This document shows, one piece after another, positions 45,532-58,225 of a DNA stretch of 64,000 bases. The notes beneath the pieces were generated by a model. The model searched no databases. It had not been told where the DNA came from and saw only the letters and a list, made by a program, of their open reading frames with translations. The stretch is from the NCBI RefSeq assembly GCF_051622035.1, contig NC_135365.1, positions 24,242,001-24,306,000 on the forward strand, written 5' to 3'. Positions within the stretch are counted from its first letter, which is position 1, and each line of letters starts with the position of its first letter. The position numbers and the translations under genes are program-made. The DNA is from Arctopsyche grandis. Lineage: Eukaryota > Arthropoda > Insecta > Trichoptera > Hydropsychidae.

Positions 45532-45715
45532 GGGCCGGGCCGCACCGTGCGACTTGCGAGCGACTTGGTTGAGAGCGACCAGACAAATGCTACCAATGCA
45601 TGCTGGTAAATGGGACATGCTACACCCGTCAACTTGTTTGTCGCACACATTTCCATACATTTTTTCGTGTCGCGCAACTAGTCGGCCGACAAAGTTGCAC
45701 GGTGCGGCCCGGCCC
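45532..45715. mobile_element. Harbinger-type MITE, GGGCCGGGCC ends (copy 1)
   Basis: 184 bp. Ends GGGCCGGGCCGCACCGTGC and GCACGGTGCGGCCCGGCCC are perfect inverted repeats, flanked by TTA at 45529-45531 and 45716-45718. A second copy lies at 62186-62360. Confidence 0.85.
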
Positions 45716-46375
45716 TTAAGGCTACCAAGGGGTTGCAGAGCGTAGGAATTTTTGTACCTACATAGATAGAAGGGAATGTGCCTCACTTTGAAGCTAGCTA
45801 TTCTCAGGATGAGAGCGGCCTCCCTATTCAAACTATTTGCTTGCTGCCGCGTCTTCTTATTTCTGTATGTTCGGTGGATGGAGCTACTTCACCAACTGCC
45901 ATGAATTGACTATCAATTGATTAATTATTATTATTATTAATATTTATCATTTAATATTATTATTATTTGTACATATATTTTTATTATCATTATTCAAACA
46001 AGATGGACCAATAATAATCACCTACTTTCAAAGAATGATTTTATTATTCTTTGAAATTATTATTATAATATTTTTAGCATAAAGAAATAAAAAAAATAAA
46101 AAAATAAACATGAGCCATTTTAGTCGAAAGTGGCATAAGTCAACTTTTATTAATTTGAAGAAATATTTCGCAAAACATTATACGTTTTGCGTTTGACAAT
46201 ATTAAAAAATACTGGTGGCCTGTAATACGTTTATTCTGCTTTTCCAATATTCTGGACATATCGAATTAAAATAAGTCAACAATTTGCGAAATAAACAGAA
46301 ATAGTGTTTTTGAAAATTAAAATTGGACTTTTACATTTTCAAATATAATTTAAGGCTCATACATACATATTTATA

Positions 46376-46378
<3 letters not shown>

Positions 46379-46458
<80 letters not shown>
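46379..46458. repeat. (AT)n microsatellite
   Basis: About 40 AT dinucleotides. Other long AT runs lie at 47853-47958 and 51223-51271. Confidence 0.95.
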
Positions 46459-46462
<4 letters not shown>

Positions 46463-46745
46463 TTCCTTAAACGTTATAACATATGGCCTTTGGCCATAAT
46501 TCTGAAGCACCCCCGAAAATCTCTCATAATTTTTAAATAAACGGTATTTGAAATAACACAAGGATTGGGATTAATTAAAAATATATTAAATATATATGTA
46601 TATATATATATAATATTTTCCTAAAACGTTATAAAACACATATGGCCTTTGGCCATAAGTTTGAAGCACCCCCGAAAATCTCTCATAATTTTTAAATAAA
46701 TGGAATTTGAAATAACACAAGGATTGGGATTAATTAAAAATATAT
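46459..46745. repeat. About 140-bp tandem duplication next to the Tc1 remnant
   Basis: Two copies share ATATGGCCTTTGGCCATAA, AAGCACCCCCGAAAATCTCT and CACAAGGATTGGGATTAATT. The TGGCCTTTGGCCA palindrome in each may be a subterminal part of a Tc1-like element. Confidence 0.75.
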
Positions 46746-46762
46746 TAAATAAATTATATTAT

Positions 46763-46860
46763 TTAATATTTTGTGGGTCCTCTTTTGACAAGGATCACTG
46801 CAAGGATCCTTTTAGGCATCGGCACAGGTGTTGATTTTTACCCATTCTTCATTTATTTTA
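46763..46860 (-). pseudogene. Tc1-like transposase C-terminus remnant
   Basis: On the minus strand the frame MPKRILAVILVKRGPTKY ends in TAA. This is the characteristic SMPRR...VIxxxGGxTKY end of Tc1-family transposases. Upstream EEWVKINTCA is one base out of frame. Only the last 30 or so residues remain. Confidence 0.7.
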
Positions 46861-47962
<1,102 letters not shown>

Positions 47963-48088
47963 TACACTGTTCGACACGAAAAATGGTTCAGAGACGAGAT
48001 ATGACTTTTCTTATAGATCTATGCCCAGTAAACACAAATCTGGATATAAAAAATGTTGATTGGCGCGAGATTCAGAGATATATATATG

Positions 48089-49440
48089 GTTCACCTCATA
48101 CATTACACGTCGATCACAGGCTGTCTTATTAAATGGATTTATATCGAGATGGATGAATATTCCTTCTGGTGTTCCGCAAGGCTCCCTCTTGGGACCTGTA
48201 TTATTCAATATCTTCATCTTCGATATTGAAAAATGTTTTCAGAATTCAAGTGTACTATTATTTACTGATGATATGAAGATTTTCAAGAAAATAGACAACC
48301 GAAATGATGCTTTGGCCCTACAAGATGATTTGTTCAGGCTAGAGGCTTATTGCAGCATAAATAAGTTGGAAATTAATGTAGCAAAATGCTCCTGCATAAC
48401 CTACACCAGAAAACTATGTCCAGTTGACTTTCCTCATTCAATCAACGGACATAGACTCACAAGGGTATCGGAAATTAGGGATTTGGGAGTCTTTTTAAAC
48501 TCTGATCTATCCTTTAGTAAACATATTGACAATGTTGTAGCTCGAGCGTCGAAGGCCCTCGGGTTCGTCATCCGGTCCTCCAAATGCTTTACTTCTATTA
48601 AATCATACAAAATATTATATTGTGCATACGTAAGAAGTATTGTTGAGTTTGCATCCCAAGTTTGTAACCCAGAGTACTCTGGTGCAAGAGACAGATTGGA
48701 GCGCATTCAGAAGAGATTCTTGAGGCACATCAGTAGTCGTTTTGGATTATCCTATACTTCCTATGAAGATGCTTGTAGGTGTCAGCATCTACTTCCACTT
48801 GTCAAAAGAAGGGAGATAGCTGACATCTCAACAATTTTGAACATCCTTAACGGCTCGATCGACTGTCCTCAATTATTGAGCAGACTATCATTGCGTGTGC
48901 CAAATAGAATGACTAGATGTAATGAGCTCCTTTACATACCTAATACTTTTTCTAATTATGGAAGAAGCTCATTCATCTGGCGTGCAAGCTCCACCGTCAA
49001 CACACTAATTTTAACAATTTCTATGTTTGACTTATTTAATATTAATGCTATACAAGCTAGAGTGATTATTGCAAATTTGTTTTTCGATGATTAATTTTAT
49101 TGAAAATTTACGATTGTGATTATGAATTTTTATTTTGATGTATTTATTTTGTCTTTTTGTTTTTTGTTATATATTATATTATTTTAATTATTTCATAATT
49201 TTTATCATATTATTATCCTTATTATTTTGATATTTTTATTATACTTTTATTTCTATTTTTTCCTTTTTGTTTTCTCTAACTATCTTACTCTATTATCATT
49301 TTTGTTTCTTATTTTAAATGTTTGAGCTTTTTTTTTTTTACCTATATGTGAAAATTATTAATGGTTTACTTAACATAATTATGTTTTTTTTACTATCAAT
49401 CTATGTAACTTTATAAACTGTAAATTCTCCAAATAAATAA
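48089..49440 (+). mobile_element. 5'-truncated Jockey-like LINE
   Basis: The 1352-bp insertion is flanked by ATATATG (48082-48088 and 49441-49447) and ends in AAATAAATAA. It holds the reverse-transcriptase open frame described separately. The target duplication and lack of stop codons suggest recent insertion. Confidence 0.8.
48091..49094 (+). CDS. LINE reverse transcriptase, C-terminal half, open frame
   Basis: The frame begins within the truncated LINE and stays open to TAA at 49092-49094, about 334 LINE residues. The fragment keeps the reverse-transcriptase motifs SGVPQGSLLGPVLFNIFI (block 4), LLFTDDMKIF (block 5, with FTDD in place of the usual YADD/FADD) and LGVFLNSDLSFSKHID (block 7). 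The C-terminal thumb follows, ALGFVIRSSK, VEFASQVCNPEYSG and RLERIQKRFLR. The first blocks and the endonuclease are lost by 5' truncation, and the frame upstream of 48089 belongs to the foldback element. It cannot be autonomous. Confidence 0.8.
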
Positions 49441-50213
49441 ATATATGTGTTTTTTAAATCGCGCGGTATTTCTATTTCTTGGTGTTGTTCGGTCGATGTC
49501 TCAAAATCTAAGAATTAAATAAAATTCCACTTTCTATTGATAACTACTGGCTTATCTCGATAAAATAAACGAATTTTTGTAATTAATCCACAAGAATAGT
49601 AGAAATATAATTTTTCTAAGTGGAATTTTATTTAATTCTTATATAAAGATAATTTAATATATTATCCCTAATAATTTAATTCAGATTCAGGTAAATACGA
49701 GTAAACACTAGTACGAGCTTTTTGCACGCAATTTTACCGATTTAAAGTACAGCACACTTCCAATTAACCTTTTTAAACGAAAACAAAAAATAGTGTGGTC
49801 AGAACACTATCTCAATAAACATGTTTCAATAGAAAAAACTCAATATAAAATAGTATTAACAGTGGGAAAAAATTCCAAGTGAAAATACGTACTTTTGACT
49901 TTTGATTTGAACTGGATGACTACTTGGAGAGATTTGAAAGCTAAAAAGTACTACAAATGGAAAATAAAATACCCGACTGTAGATTCCAATATTATTTTGA
50001 AAAATTTATTGACAGATTTTGAGACATCGACCGAACAAACACCAAGATATGGAAAAATCGCGCGATTTATAAAACACATATGTATATCTCCGAATCTCGA
50101 GCCAATCAACATTTTTTATTACCAGATTCGTGTTCAATGGGCATAATTCTATAAGAAAAGTCATATCTCGTCTCTGAACCAAAAATAAAGTCGTCATTTG
50201 TCGAACAGTGTTA

Positions 50214-50688
50214 TCAATATTTGTTAATTATTATGCGCCAAAGAGAAGCTAAGTTCTCACGCTATTTCTGGATTGCGTCTTCGTCTCACTAAATCAGTTA
50301 ATCTGCTAACTTTTAGGTACATACACTGATTTCTCAAGAATTCGAATACAAGCCAATCATATTTGATGCTATATATACCTGCACCAGGCGGATTTAGCAG
50401 TATAAATACAGAAAGCTGTATATTTGCAATTTCTGTATGTACAGAAATTGCAACGAGATGTGTAGCCGCTTGTTAAACAACTTGGTGTCATCCCAAAAAT
50501 GGTGTCACCCGGTGCAGACCGCACTCCCCGCATGGACCTAGCGACGCTACTGTGTACATTATGTTTGTTTCCGTCTTTCAAAGAGTTAACATAATTGACA
50601 TAATATCCGAGTCTTAATGTTAGATGTGCCACGTCAAAGTTTGACTAGTTCAATCTATGTAAATATTGGAAGGAACTTGAAAAGTATT
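50214..50688. other. Intergenic, no gene recognised
   Basis: AT-rich sequence. A small direct/inverted pair GCAATTTCTGTATGTACAGA is at about 50428. No coding frame. Confidence 0.4.
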
Positions 50689-50950
50689 GTAACACACATA
50701 GATATTAAGTGATTGGTGCTCGTTGACTATTGGTTTACTAGCACTAATCACCTGATCACCAATAAGGTCTCGCGATCCATCGACCAATGGTCTCTCTGTG
50801 CTGAGAGTACACCCTGTGTATAAATATTCGGTGGATCTGTTCCGTGCTTCATTTGGAGCTCGATGGAACAGCAATAAACTACATCTACCGCCACTAGTGC
50901 GTCTTCATTTCGACCTCGGAATAGAAACCCCTCTACACGTCCACGCAACA
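50689..50950 (+). mobile_element. Solo LTR, family 2
   Basis: 262 bp from TGTAACACACATAG to CCACGCAACA, with GTAT at 50685-50688 and 50951-50954. It has AATAAA in GCAATAAACTACATC. Sequence differs from family 1. A decayed piece lies at 55775-55930 on the minus strand. Confidence 0.8.
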
Positions 50951-51218
50951 GTATCATATGTTTAGTGCTGAAATGCCCATGTCATTTAATGTCATGTCTA
51001 TGTCAATATAATAATGCAACATATATCTTATCAAAATTGCATAAGCTCTAAGGTCCAAATATAAAAGGTTTATTTTGATACGACTGTTCGTTGATTGTTC
51101 GTACAAATGGACTGATAGAAAATGCAACTTTTGAAAAAAAAAAATTGATCGTTTTCGAAATTTATCTACGGTCTATATATTATGTAAGTTAGAAAAAGTC
51201 CAAATTTTCTGGATCTAA

Positions 51219-51222
<4 letters not shown>

Positions 51223-51271
<49 letters not shown>
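51223..51271. repeat. (AT)n microsatellite
   Basis: About 24 AT dinucleotides, followed by a T run. Confidence 0.95.
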
Positions 51272-51278
<7 letters not shown>

Positions 51279-51285
51279 TTTTTAT

Positions 51286-51660
51286 TAGCCAGCAATATAG
51301 CTCTGTGGTTGCGTTAATGCTAACCATTGAGAGGTTCCCGGGTTCAATCAAGGTTGACCACGATTGCAAAAGAGTTTATTTTGAAGTATTTTTGTAGTGC
51401 TGCTGGTCAGACATGGATATTTGTGACTTCAAGTGGATCGTTTCCTATCAGTGTTTGCCCATTTATCTAATTTCATTGAAACGGTTCCAACAAATTTACA
51501 ACCTTGTTTTAATTTGTTGGAACGAACCAAAGTTTCCAGCATCTCGAATTTGCCGATTTATAATCTCCCATCAAATTGGCAAAACCATCTTACCCATTAT
51601 GTCGCCACTATTTAAATATGATTTCAAATTTCGAATTTATAAATTTATATAAGTTTAATA
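51286..51660 (+). mobile_element. tRNA-derived SINE (family D-like)
   Basis: Head AGCCAGCAATATAGCTCTGT, B box GGGTTCAATC, GCTGCTGGTCAGACATGG, body TTTCCTATCAGTGTTTGCCC. The region between head and body has an extra segment (GACCACGATTGC...TTTTTGTAGT) not seen in other copies. The tail is unclear. Confidence 0.65.
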
Positions 51661-51706
51661 CCTAAGGTGTCGCTCAGGGCAACATCCAATGGAAGTCGGG
51701 AAATTT

Positions 51707-51802
51707 GTCTTTCGTTGTGTCTTTCGTTGTGTCTTTCGTTGTGTCTTTCGTTGTGTCTTTCGTTGTGTCTTTCGTTGTGTGTTCCGTTGTGTCTTTCATT
51801 GT
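51707..51802. repeat. 12-bp minisatellite, about eight copies
   Basis: The unit TCTTTCGTTGTG is repeated with few changes (TTCCGTTGTG, TTTCATTG). It lies just past the SINE. Confidence 0.9.
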
Positions 51803-52739
51803 TTTTCGATGCGTCTTTCGTTGTAAACGTTGTATCCAGAGTATTTACAAATTATTTTCTAAGTGAATGCCGACCTTTAGAGCTACAATTTTGATGTTAT
51901 TGAACGTGGTTGTGTTTGTTGAAGTTGCTCGCTTTTATTTGAACCACCCAGTACTTCTGTATTCTTCCAAATAAGTTTCGAAACCGTACAACCGTAAATC
52001 GTGCGAAAGGTTCTCCATTCGGCTATTGGTTTTCGTGTGCACGCGAGTTATTCTATTGAATCGGTGTGTTTGTCAAACATTTTGCGGTTTATTTTATTTT
52101 CGTCATTGACATTACAGCTAAAAGAGTTTATACATTCGCACAAGTGACTCAAATAGTCGATTATTTGTGTGTGGGCGAATTAAAAAAATGTCAAACACGT
52201 ACTCGGAATTGTGCGCAGGTGGCAAAATTAAAAATAGTGTATTAAATAAAGTGTTCGAAGAAAAATGTCAAATATTTTTTATTTTTAATTATGTATGCAG
52301 TCGCAATTTTTTGTATTTCTTATATACATATATGGTCGCTATAAAATTTAATTTTACGCAAAAAGATAAGAAGTGTTAATTAATTGCTATGTATGTACAT
52401 ACATACATAGGTACTATTATTATACGAAAGGTTACACATTTTCTGTTCATTTTATATCCCATATTTTTATCATGCTGTTGAAAATATTTTATTTGTATTA
52501 TAAATATGGACATTTGAAGTTTGTAATGAGCAATAATATTTTATTTAAAATATTTAGTAATGGACAGCAAACATACCATGTCCGTTCAATTTTTTTTTCT
52601 ATTGCATGTAAGCTTTTAAAACACTGATTAAGTTTGCTTACAGTCGTATCTATTTTGCTAGCTGAAAGAAAAATTACATTTTTGAATTAAATGTTGATAG
52701 AAGTTATCCAAATCTATTTGACCTTATTTTATTTTATTT
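51803..52739. other. Intergenic, no gene recognised
   Basis: AT-rich sequence with short frames of no known family. Confidence 0.4.
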
Positions 52740-53150
52740 ACATAGATATATACTAGGAAGGCCTAATAGGTAAACCCCAATGCCCCTTTCTAGCTAATTA
52801 CAAACATTTTCAGGCATTTTTTATTATATAAATCGCTGCTTTTCGAGATGCTGAAGGACACGAAATCAACTATTAATTAATCCATAGAGAAATCTATGAA
52901 TTTAGACTTGTACATAAAGTTTTACATATTGCACATAAATCAAACTCAGATATTTGTGACATAGCGGGTAGGATAGCTTTTTCAAATTTGATGGAGGAAC
53001 CGATTCAACAATGAAATCAGATAAATTGGCAAACTCTGATAGGAAATGATCCACTTGGAGTCACAAATATCCAAGTCTGACTAGCAGTTTTAAAGATAAG
53101 CACTGGATCGTACCCGGTAACCTCTCGGTGCTAAACATTAACTCTCCTCT
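52740..53150 (-). mobile_element. tRNA-derived SINE (family D)
   Basis: On the minus strand the head is partly lost; B-box-like GGTACGATCC, body CAGAGTTTGCCAATTTATC and tail hairpin (from ATATATACTAGGAAGG) are present. Confidence 0.7.
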
Positions 53151-53221
53151 CTAAATACATATGTATATGTACGTATTTCTGGACCTTAATGTAAAAATAC
53201 ATATTTTATTTTATTTTTACA

Positions 53222-54241
53222 TAGATATATACCTGGAAGACAATTAAACCCCAGGTTAAAACAGGTAAACCCCAATGGGTCTTCCAAGACAATTAATTAC
53301 AAACATTGCAGCATTTTTTATTACATAAATCGCTGTTTTTCGAGAGGCTGACGGACACGAAATCAACTATTAATTAATTAATAAATTAATCCATAGAGAC
53401 ATCTATGGATATAGACTTGTACATAATTTTTTAAATATTGTACATAAATCAAATTCAGATATTTGTGACGAGACAGAATGTTAAATTACAGAAAACGCAA
53501 ATATCGGAAGGCAAAGATCGAAAATCGAAAGATCTTAAGTCGAAAGATAAAAAAAAAATGGTGCATGGTAAACGGTACATACTCACTTAATTTGCGCGAG
53601 CAGGATACAACAGGAACAAGAGGAACATGCTTTTCCTCCCGTATTCTGCGCGCGCACATTAATACGGGAGGAAAAGCCTGTTCCTCTTGTTCCTGTTGTA
53701 TCCTGCTCGCGCAAATTAAGTGAGTATGTACCGTTTACCATGCACCATTTTTTTTTTGATCTTTCGACTTAAGATCTTTCGATTTTCGATCTTTGCCTTC
53801 CGATGTTTGCGTTTTCTGTAATTTAACATTCTTTCTCGTCACGGAGACCGATTTGTTTGTGACATATCGGATAGAATGGATTTTGCCAATTCGATTTTTA
53901 TTATGTATGTACATAAATTGCTGTATTTCGAAAGGTGGAATAACACGAAATTAACAATTAATTAATCCATTCAGACATCTATGGATTTAGACATGTACAT
54001 ATTGTACATAAATCAAATTCTGATATTTGTGATATAGCGGGTAGGATGGTTTTTGCCAATTTGATGGAGGAACCGTTTCAACAATGAAATCAGATAAATT
54101 GGCAAACTCTGATAGGAAACGATCGACTTGCAGTCACAAATATCCAAATTTGACTAGCAGCATTAAAGATTAGCATGGGATCGAACCTGGTAGCCTGTCG
54201 GTGCTTAACATAAATGCAACCACCGAGTCATGCTGCTAGCT
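53222..54241 (-). mobile_element. Two SINE family D copies, the distal one split by a palindrome
   Basis: Tail sequences occur at 53222-53300 and again near 53900-54030, and one complete head (AGCAGCATGACTCGGTGG with GGTTCGATCC) ends at about 54241. The distal copy (53222-53880) is broken at 53465-53842 by the large palindromic element. Confidence 0.7.
53465..53842. mobile_element. 378-bp near-perfect palindromic element (copy 1)
   Basis: The ends GTGACGAGACAG and CTTTCTCGTCAC and nearly the whole length pair: AAACGCAAATATCGGAAGG, AAGATCTTAAGTCGAAAG, GTACATACTCACTTAATTTG and CAGGATACAACAGGAACAAG recur inverted. The loop is only about a dozen bases, GC-rich (TGCGCGCGCACATTAA). Only a few mismatches break the arms. 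Copy 2 is at 62646-63035. Confidence 0.85.
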
Positions 54242-54799
54242 ATGATTTCTTTCCATGCTTATGAAAACACAATTTCCTGAACATCTTTAAGATTTTTTCA
54301 TAAAATTTGGTAGAGCATTTACTATATTGTGGTGCAACCATTACCGTCTGTTTCGGGTGCGTCTGGACGCAGCACCGTCCCGTATTGACGGCTCCAAACC
54401 ACCTTCTTTTTATTTCCACACCCTCCCCTCCCACCCATTTAGCCTTCCCCTACCACCCACCCACAATTCCACCCATCCTCTTCCAGTTTTTCTGGTCGTC
54501 ATTAGAGAGAGATGGAGTTATCGACGCGCTCCATTTCCTGTCGCCTTCTCTCCCCTTTCGGTGGTTCCATCCAAAAGCTCCTTATCGGCGCAAGATTAGT
54601 TCAGGTCTGTGCCAAAATCATATACCTACATACTGTTTGGCATGCATAATATTTGCATAGGTGCATAAATATAGATCGGATTTTACTTGGGGCCGGGCTA
54701 GGCCATTTGTTATATTTTTTACGAAATAATTGCGAGAAATAAAAATGACCCTCTCTCTGGCTATTTAAATAAAAATAGTACTAGTGCCACAGACATACA
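54242..54799. other. Intergenic, pyrimidine-rich segment, no gene recognised
   Basis: 54350-54560 is rich in CCACCC and CTTCC. Frames here are low in complexity. There is no similarity I can name. Confidence 0.35.
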
Positions 54800-55260
54800 T
54801 ATATCTATGTTGGTTGATGTACAGTGTAGTGCACTGGTAGGGCTATTGCATACCAGTATATAGGTCCCGGCCAAATAAGCTGCTGGAGAGATCTTGTGGT
54901 TATTAAAACACAGATCGACCGTCTCCTGTTAGAAATATCCTATTTTTCTAGCTTGATTGCAGTGACATATCCAATAAATCGATATCATCTCTTTTAGATT
55001 CTCGCAAATTTAAGTTATTAGCGTCACAATTTTGTTGGGTATTATAAAATGCTACCTACATAATGAATCTCTTACTATTTTTTTGTGTATTAAAATTTTG
55101 TTGTTTGTCCATAGATGTCTCTATTGTATCGTATGTACTGTTATGTTTGAAAAATTGTTAGTATTTATGAAAAAAAATATTCTTACCATATGTGTTGTAT
55201 TGGGGTAATTCCTTTCATGGCACATATTATGTATGTAAGCAATAAAAATAAAATAATATC
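54800..55260 (+). mobile_element. Possible SINE (family E)
   Basis: Starts with TGTAGTGCACTGGTAGGGC and a GGTCCCGGCC (degraded tRNA-like boxes), then a body of the same general type (GACCGTCTCCTGTTAG, CATAGATGTCTCTATTG) and ends GCAATAAAAATAAAATAATA. The boxes are weak. Confidence 0.4.
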
Positions 55261-55467
55261 GGAAGAAGATAGAGACCATTGGTAACTTGTTCCAACACAA
55301 GTTGATCTTAGCTATAAAAAAAAATTGACATTCTTTTTATTTTGACTATAAATGTGTAGCCTGTCAACATTTAAGGGGGTGGTGTTAGAAAGGACATGAT
55401 ATTTTTATTTTATATGTGATTTTTACATAAAAAGAACACATTTGATTGTGTATATGTATGTAGGTAT

Positions 55468-55655
55468 CAGTGGCGTGTGCTGAAATTCTCTCTCTTTTTG
55501 TCGTGCAGCCTTACTTAATGTGCACGAGCAGGATACAAGAGGAACAGGATTAATTAAAAATCAAATTAAAAAATTATATTCCTCTTGTATCCTGTTCGTG
55601 CACATTAAGTAAGGCTGTACGACAAAAAGAGAGAGAATTTCAGCGCACGCCACTG
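55468..55655. mobile_element. hAT-type palindromic MITE (copy 1)
   Basis: 188 bp from CAGTGGCGTGTGCTGAAATT to CAGCGCACGCCACTG, flanked by GTAGGTAT at 55460-55467 and at 55656-55663. The 8-bp duplication and CAGTGGCG ends fit hAT. The arms pair almost fully (TTACTTAATGTGCACGAGCA against its complement). Confidence 0.9.
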
Positions 55656-55774
55656 GTAGGTATGTACATACATATACATATATGTATGTATGTTTAGCAA
55701 AGAAATAGGTTTTTTATAATACAATTTATATTATTATATTCATTCGTATATATAATATTAAATAACATAATACT

Positions 55775-55930
55775 GTAAAGTGGACGTGTTGAGGGTCATC
55801 CGAGTTCTTGATCCATCGGCCTGCCAGCTCCGAATGAAGCACATACCAAACCGTCGAATATGTATACCGCACAGAGAGATCATTGGTCGATGGGTAGTGA
55901 GATCTTATTGGTTGTTGAATACAGCTTGTT
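55775..55930 (-). mobile_element. Decayed LTR family 2 fragment
   Basis: Reverse-complemented, it matches the family 2 LTR: CATCGACCAATGATCTCTCT, GTGCTTCATTCGGAGCT. No complete ends. Confidence 0.6.
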
Positions 55931-55934
55931 CATA

Positions 55935-56165
55935 CGTCGAACTTGTTCATACGTTTGCCAATTTTTCAGATTTTCATTGAAACGGTTCCTGTAATAATCG
56001 GCATCTCTTTTCCTATCTCTCTTGCTAATCTCAAGTTATTCAGCATCTTGAGGTTCGCCAATTTGATTATAAAATGCTGCAAAGATTTCTCCATAGATGT
56101 CACTGTGGATGTTTGTATGAATTCGCATTGTATATTGAGCGTTCTATGAAATAAAATAAAATTTA
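55935..56165 (+). mobile_element. SINE body fragment
   Basis: Contains GTTTGCCAATTTTTCAG, TTTTCATTGAAACGGTTCC and the closing block CATAGATGTCACTGTGGAT, with an AATAAAATAAAAT end. The tRNA-like head is missing. Confidence 0.6.
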
Positions 56166-56401
56166 AAAATAAAAATCAGGATAGTCCAATTAAATCTCCC
56201 CATATAAGATGTTTATATCTTCCGAACTATGTATTGAATATTTACATAAATGTTTCATTGAATTACAATTATTAATATATTAAATTGTATAAAAAAACCT
56301 TTTTTAATATTTTTTTTTATATAATTAATAGAAAATTCAAAGAAAACTTTTTGTGAATTTTATTTTTGTATATATACATATATACATATATATAAATATA
56401 T

Positions 56402-56825
56402 GTTACAGTGAAAATATGTTTTCACCAATTCAAGCAGTGATTGTTTGATTTTTAAATGCTTTTTATTATTACGAAATTATGTTTACAATACATCTTATAT
56501 ATATTTTAATAGCTACTGATCTACTGATCATTTTCTATTTTACAATTTTAATTTAATTTTGTTAGTAGTCAATTCAAACAGTGAAAATGTATCAAACAAT
56601 TAATTTAGAACGTTTAACTCTATAAATTTAACCCTAACAACCCAATCTTAAATGAATAGGGCCAACCCTTATTTAACCTACCCTATCCTAACCCTTAAAT
56701 AATACCAACCCTTACAATCTAATCGTAAATGAATAAAACCAACCCTGAAAATGTAACTGGTTATGATTTCACTGAAACGTCAATGAAAATATATTTTCAC
56801 TTGAAATATAATTTCACTGTGACAT
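56402..56825. mobile_element. MITE with TTACAGTGAAA ends carrying a LINE 3' piece
   Basis: Outer ends GTTACAGTGAAAATATG and TTTCACTGTGAC are inverted. A LINE 3' piece (about 56446-56566, same as 39663 onward) is inserted between CAATTCAA and a second CAATTCAA. The interior has repeated AACCCTTA(C/A)A blocks. Confidence 0.55.
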
Positions 56826-57459
56826 ACATATATGTACATACATTTAAATTATTGATATTTTTGATTCGAAAATAAATTAAAAATAAGTGAAAACTATTAA
56901 TAAAACAAGGCGATTAATTTGGGCCCATTCACTCGACGTTTACGACCTTACATTTATATCTCAATCTCATTTGATTGCATATCAAATCAATTTTCTCCGC
57001 GCTGTATATCTTCAACATGATATTTGTTCCCAATAAGCCAACCCAAATATAATCCGATGGCACAAATTCGGCTATAAAGCCACTGCTGAACCATTCGCCG
57101 ATGAGAGCAGCGTCCTTCAACTTTCGAACCATCTTTAGCAACGTCGTAAAACACCCACTGACGAAAGGGGCACTCAATATTAATTTATCGCTCGTCAAAT
57201 CGATGCAAGGCATGCACAAAAGTGCACCAACACAAAAACGAGCTCTCTAGCATTCGACAAGCGATAAAATCGATCGGTTCCGGATGAAATTTCAACCGCT
57301 CGTTGCGAAAATTTCCCATGTCTGGAGTTTGCACCAGAGTTAGCACGCAAGTGAACCAACGCCAACGCAAGGGTCCTTGGGATAGGTCCATACCCCTTGT
57401 GCAGCAACAATGCACACTATTGCATTGTGTTGAGGCTCGACCTGATTTATGGACACACT
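56826..57459. other. Intergenic, no gene recognised
   Basis: Between 56930 and 57415 several frames are open, including a minus-strand one, MCMPCIDLTSDKLILSAPFV, with balanced composition. No known family. It may be a decayed coding fragment. Confidence 0.3.
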
Positions 57460-57537
57460 AAAAGTCAACCCGATTTTCGATTAACTTTCCCCCGAAACAA
57501 GTTACGAGTTAGTTCCGTCTCCTGTATATACTGTAGC

Positions 57538-58225
57538 TAGGGTTGCCAGATGATAATTTGATAAAGGAGGGCAGATGGGTCTAAAAAGGAGGATTTTCTG
57601 TAAAAAACAAGGAGGACATTCAGAAATGAAACGAATTTTTTATATTATTTTACTTTATTTAAATCATATTTAGCTGAGCTGCCAATTTTGGAAAGACGTT
57701 CTTGGTTTTTTAACAAATAATTATAAAAATCTTCACATGTCATGTTTTTGAAGTTGTATTGAGTAAGAATTAAAGATTTAACTGACTGCACACTTAGTCT
57801 ATTCCTCTCTTTGCTCCACTGAGTATTAATCAGTGAAAAAACTCTTTCCACATTTGCATTATGTGCGCTTATACAAAAATAAAACTCGCAGATCTTGAGC
57901 AGTTCTGAGAAACATTCAATGTTTTTAACACATTTGAAGTAGATTGTCCACTGCTCGTGCAACTTCAAATCATAATATGCTTCATCTTCATCTGATTTTG
58001 ATTTAAGAAATGAAATCAAGTTACAAAATTGATCGTGTAGCTTAACATCGTCAATCTCTACACCTATGATGCTCAAGAACTCAATGCATGGAACTAAATC
58101 ATCATAAATAAGTCCCGCCCGATGTTTAGCAAAAATGAGGACTTACAGTAGGTAAGGGAGGACGGGAGGACAAAACATGGAAAAGTAGGACATATCCTCC
58201 TTTTGGATACCATCTGACAACCCTA
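57538..58225 (-). mobile_element. Internally deleted hAT element
   Basis: 688 bp, from TAGGGTTGCCAGATG to CATCTGACAACCCTA, with ACTGTAGC at 57530-57537 and 58226-58233 (8-bp duplication). It carries the C-terminal part of a hAT transposase and nothing else. Confidence 0.9.
57645..58076 (-). pseudogene. hAT transposase C-terminal dimerisation domain (truncated)
   Basis: The 143-residue frame reads MSIIGVEIDDVKLHDQ, then ICEFYFCISAHNANVERVFS and LINTQWSKERNRLSVQSVKS. This is the hAT C-terminal dimerisation motif (the NxxxERxFS...RNRL core), near the end of hAT transposases. The ATG is likely internal to the original gene. The catalytic domain is lost, so it is not functional as a transposase, though it might act as a dominant interactor; that is speculation. 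Confidence 0.75.

Larger units (their letters stand above)
47965..50210. mobile_element. Long-inverted-repeat foldback element with a LINE inserted in its left arm
   Basis: The ends CACTGTTCGACA and TGTCGAACAGTG are flanked by TTA (47962-47964 and 50211-50213). The arms run through GAGACGAGATATGACTTTTC, AAATGTTGATTGGC and TCGGTCGATGTCTCAAAATC, about 200 bp each. Inside is a second inverted pair, AAGAATTAAATAAAATTCCAC... and its complement (49508-49640). Without the LINE it is about 0.9 kb. A second copy lies at 59296-60061. Confidence 0.75.

Noticed and set aside
45529-45831. GC-rich open frames at 45.5 and 62.2 kb as genes
   Set aside because: They lie inside the GGGCCGGGCC MITE and occur in both copies.
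46331-46561. IYIYIYIY frames over (AT)n tracts (also 47844-48059)
   Set aside because: Simple translation of AT microsatellites.
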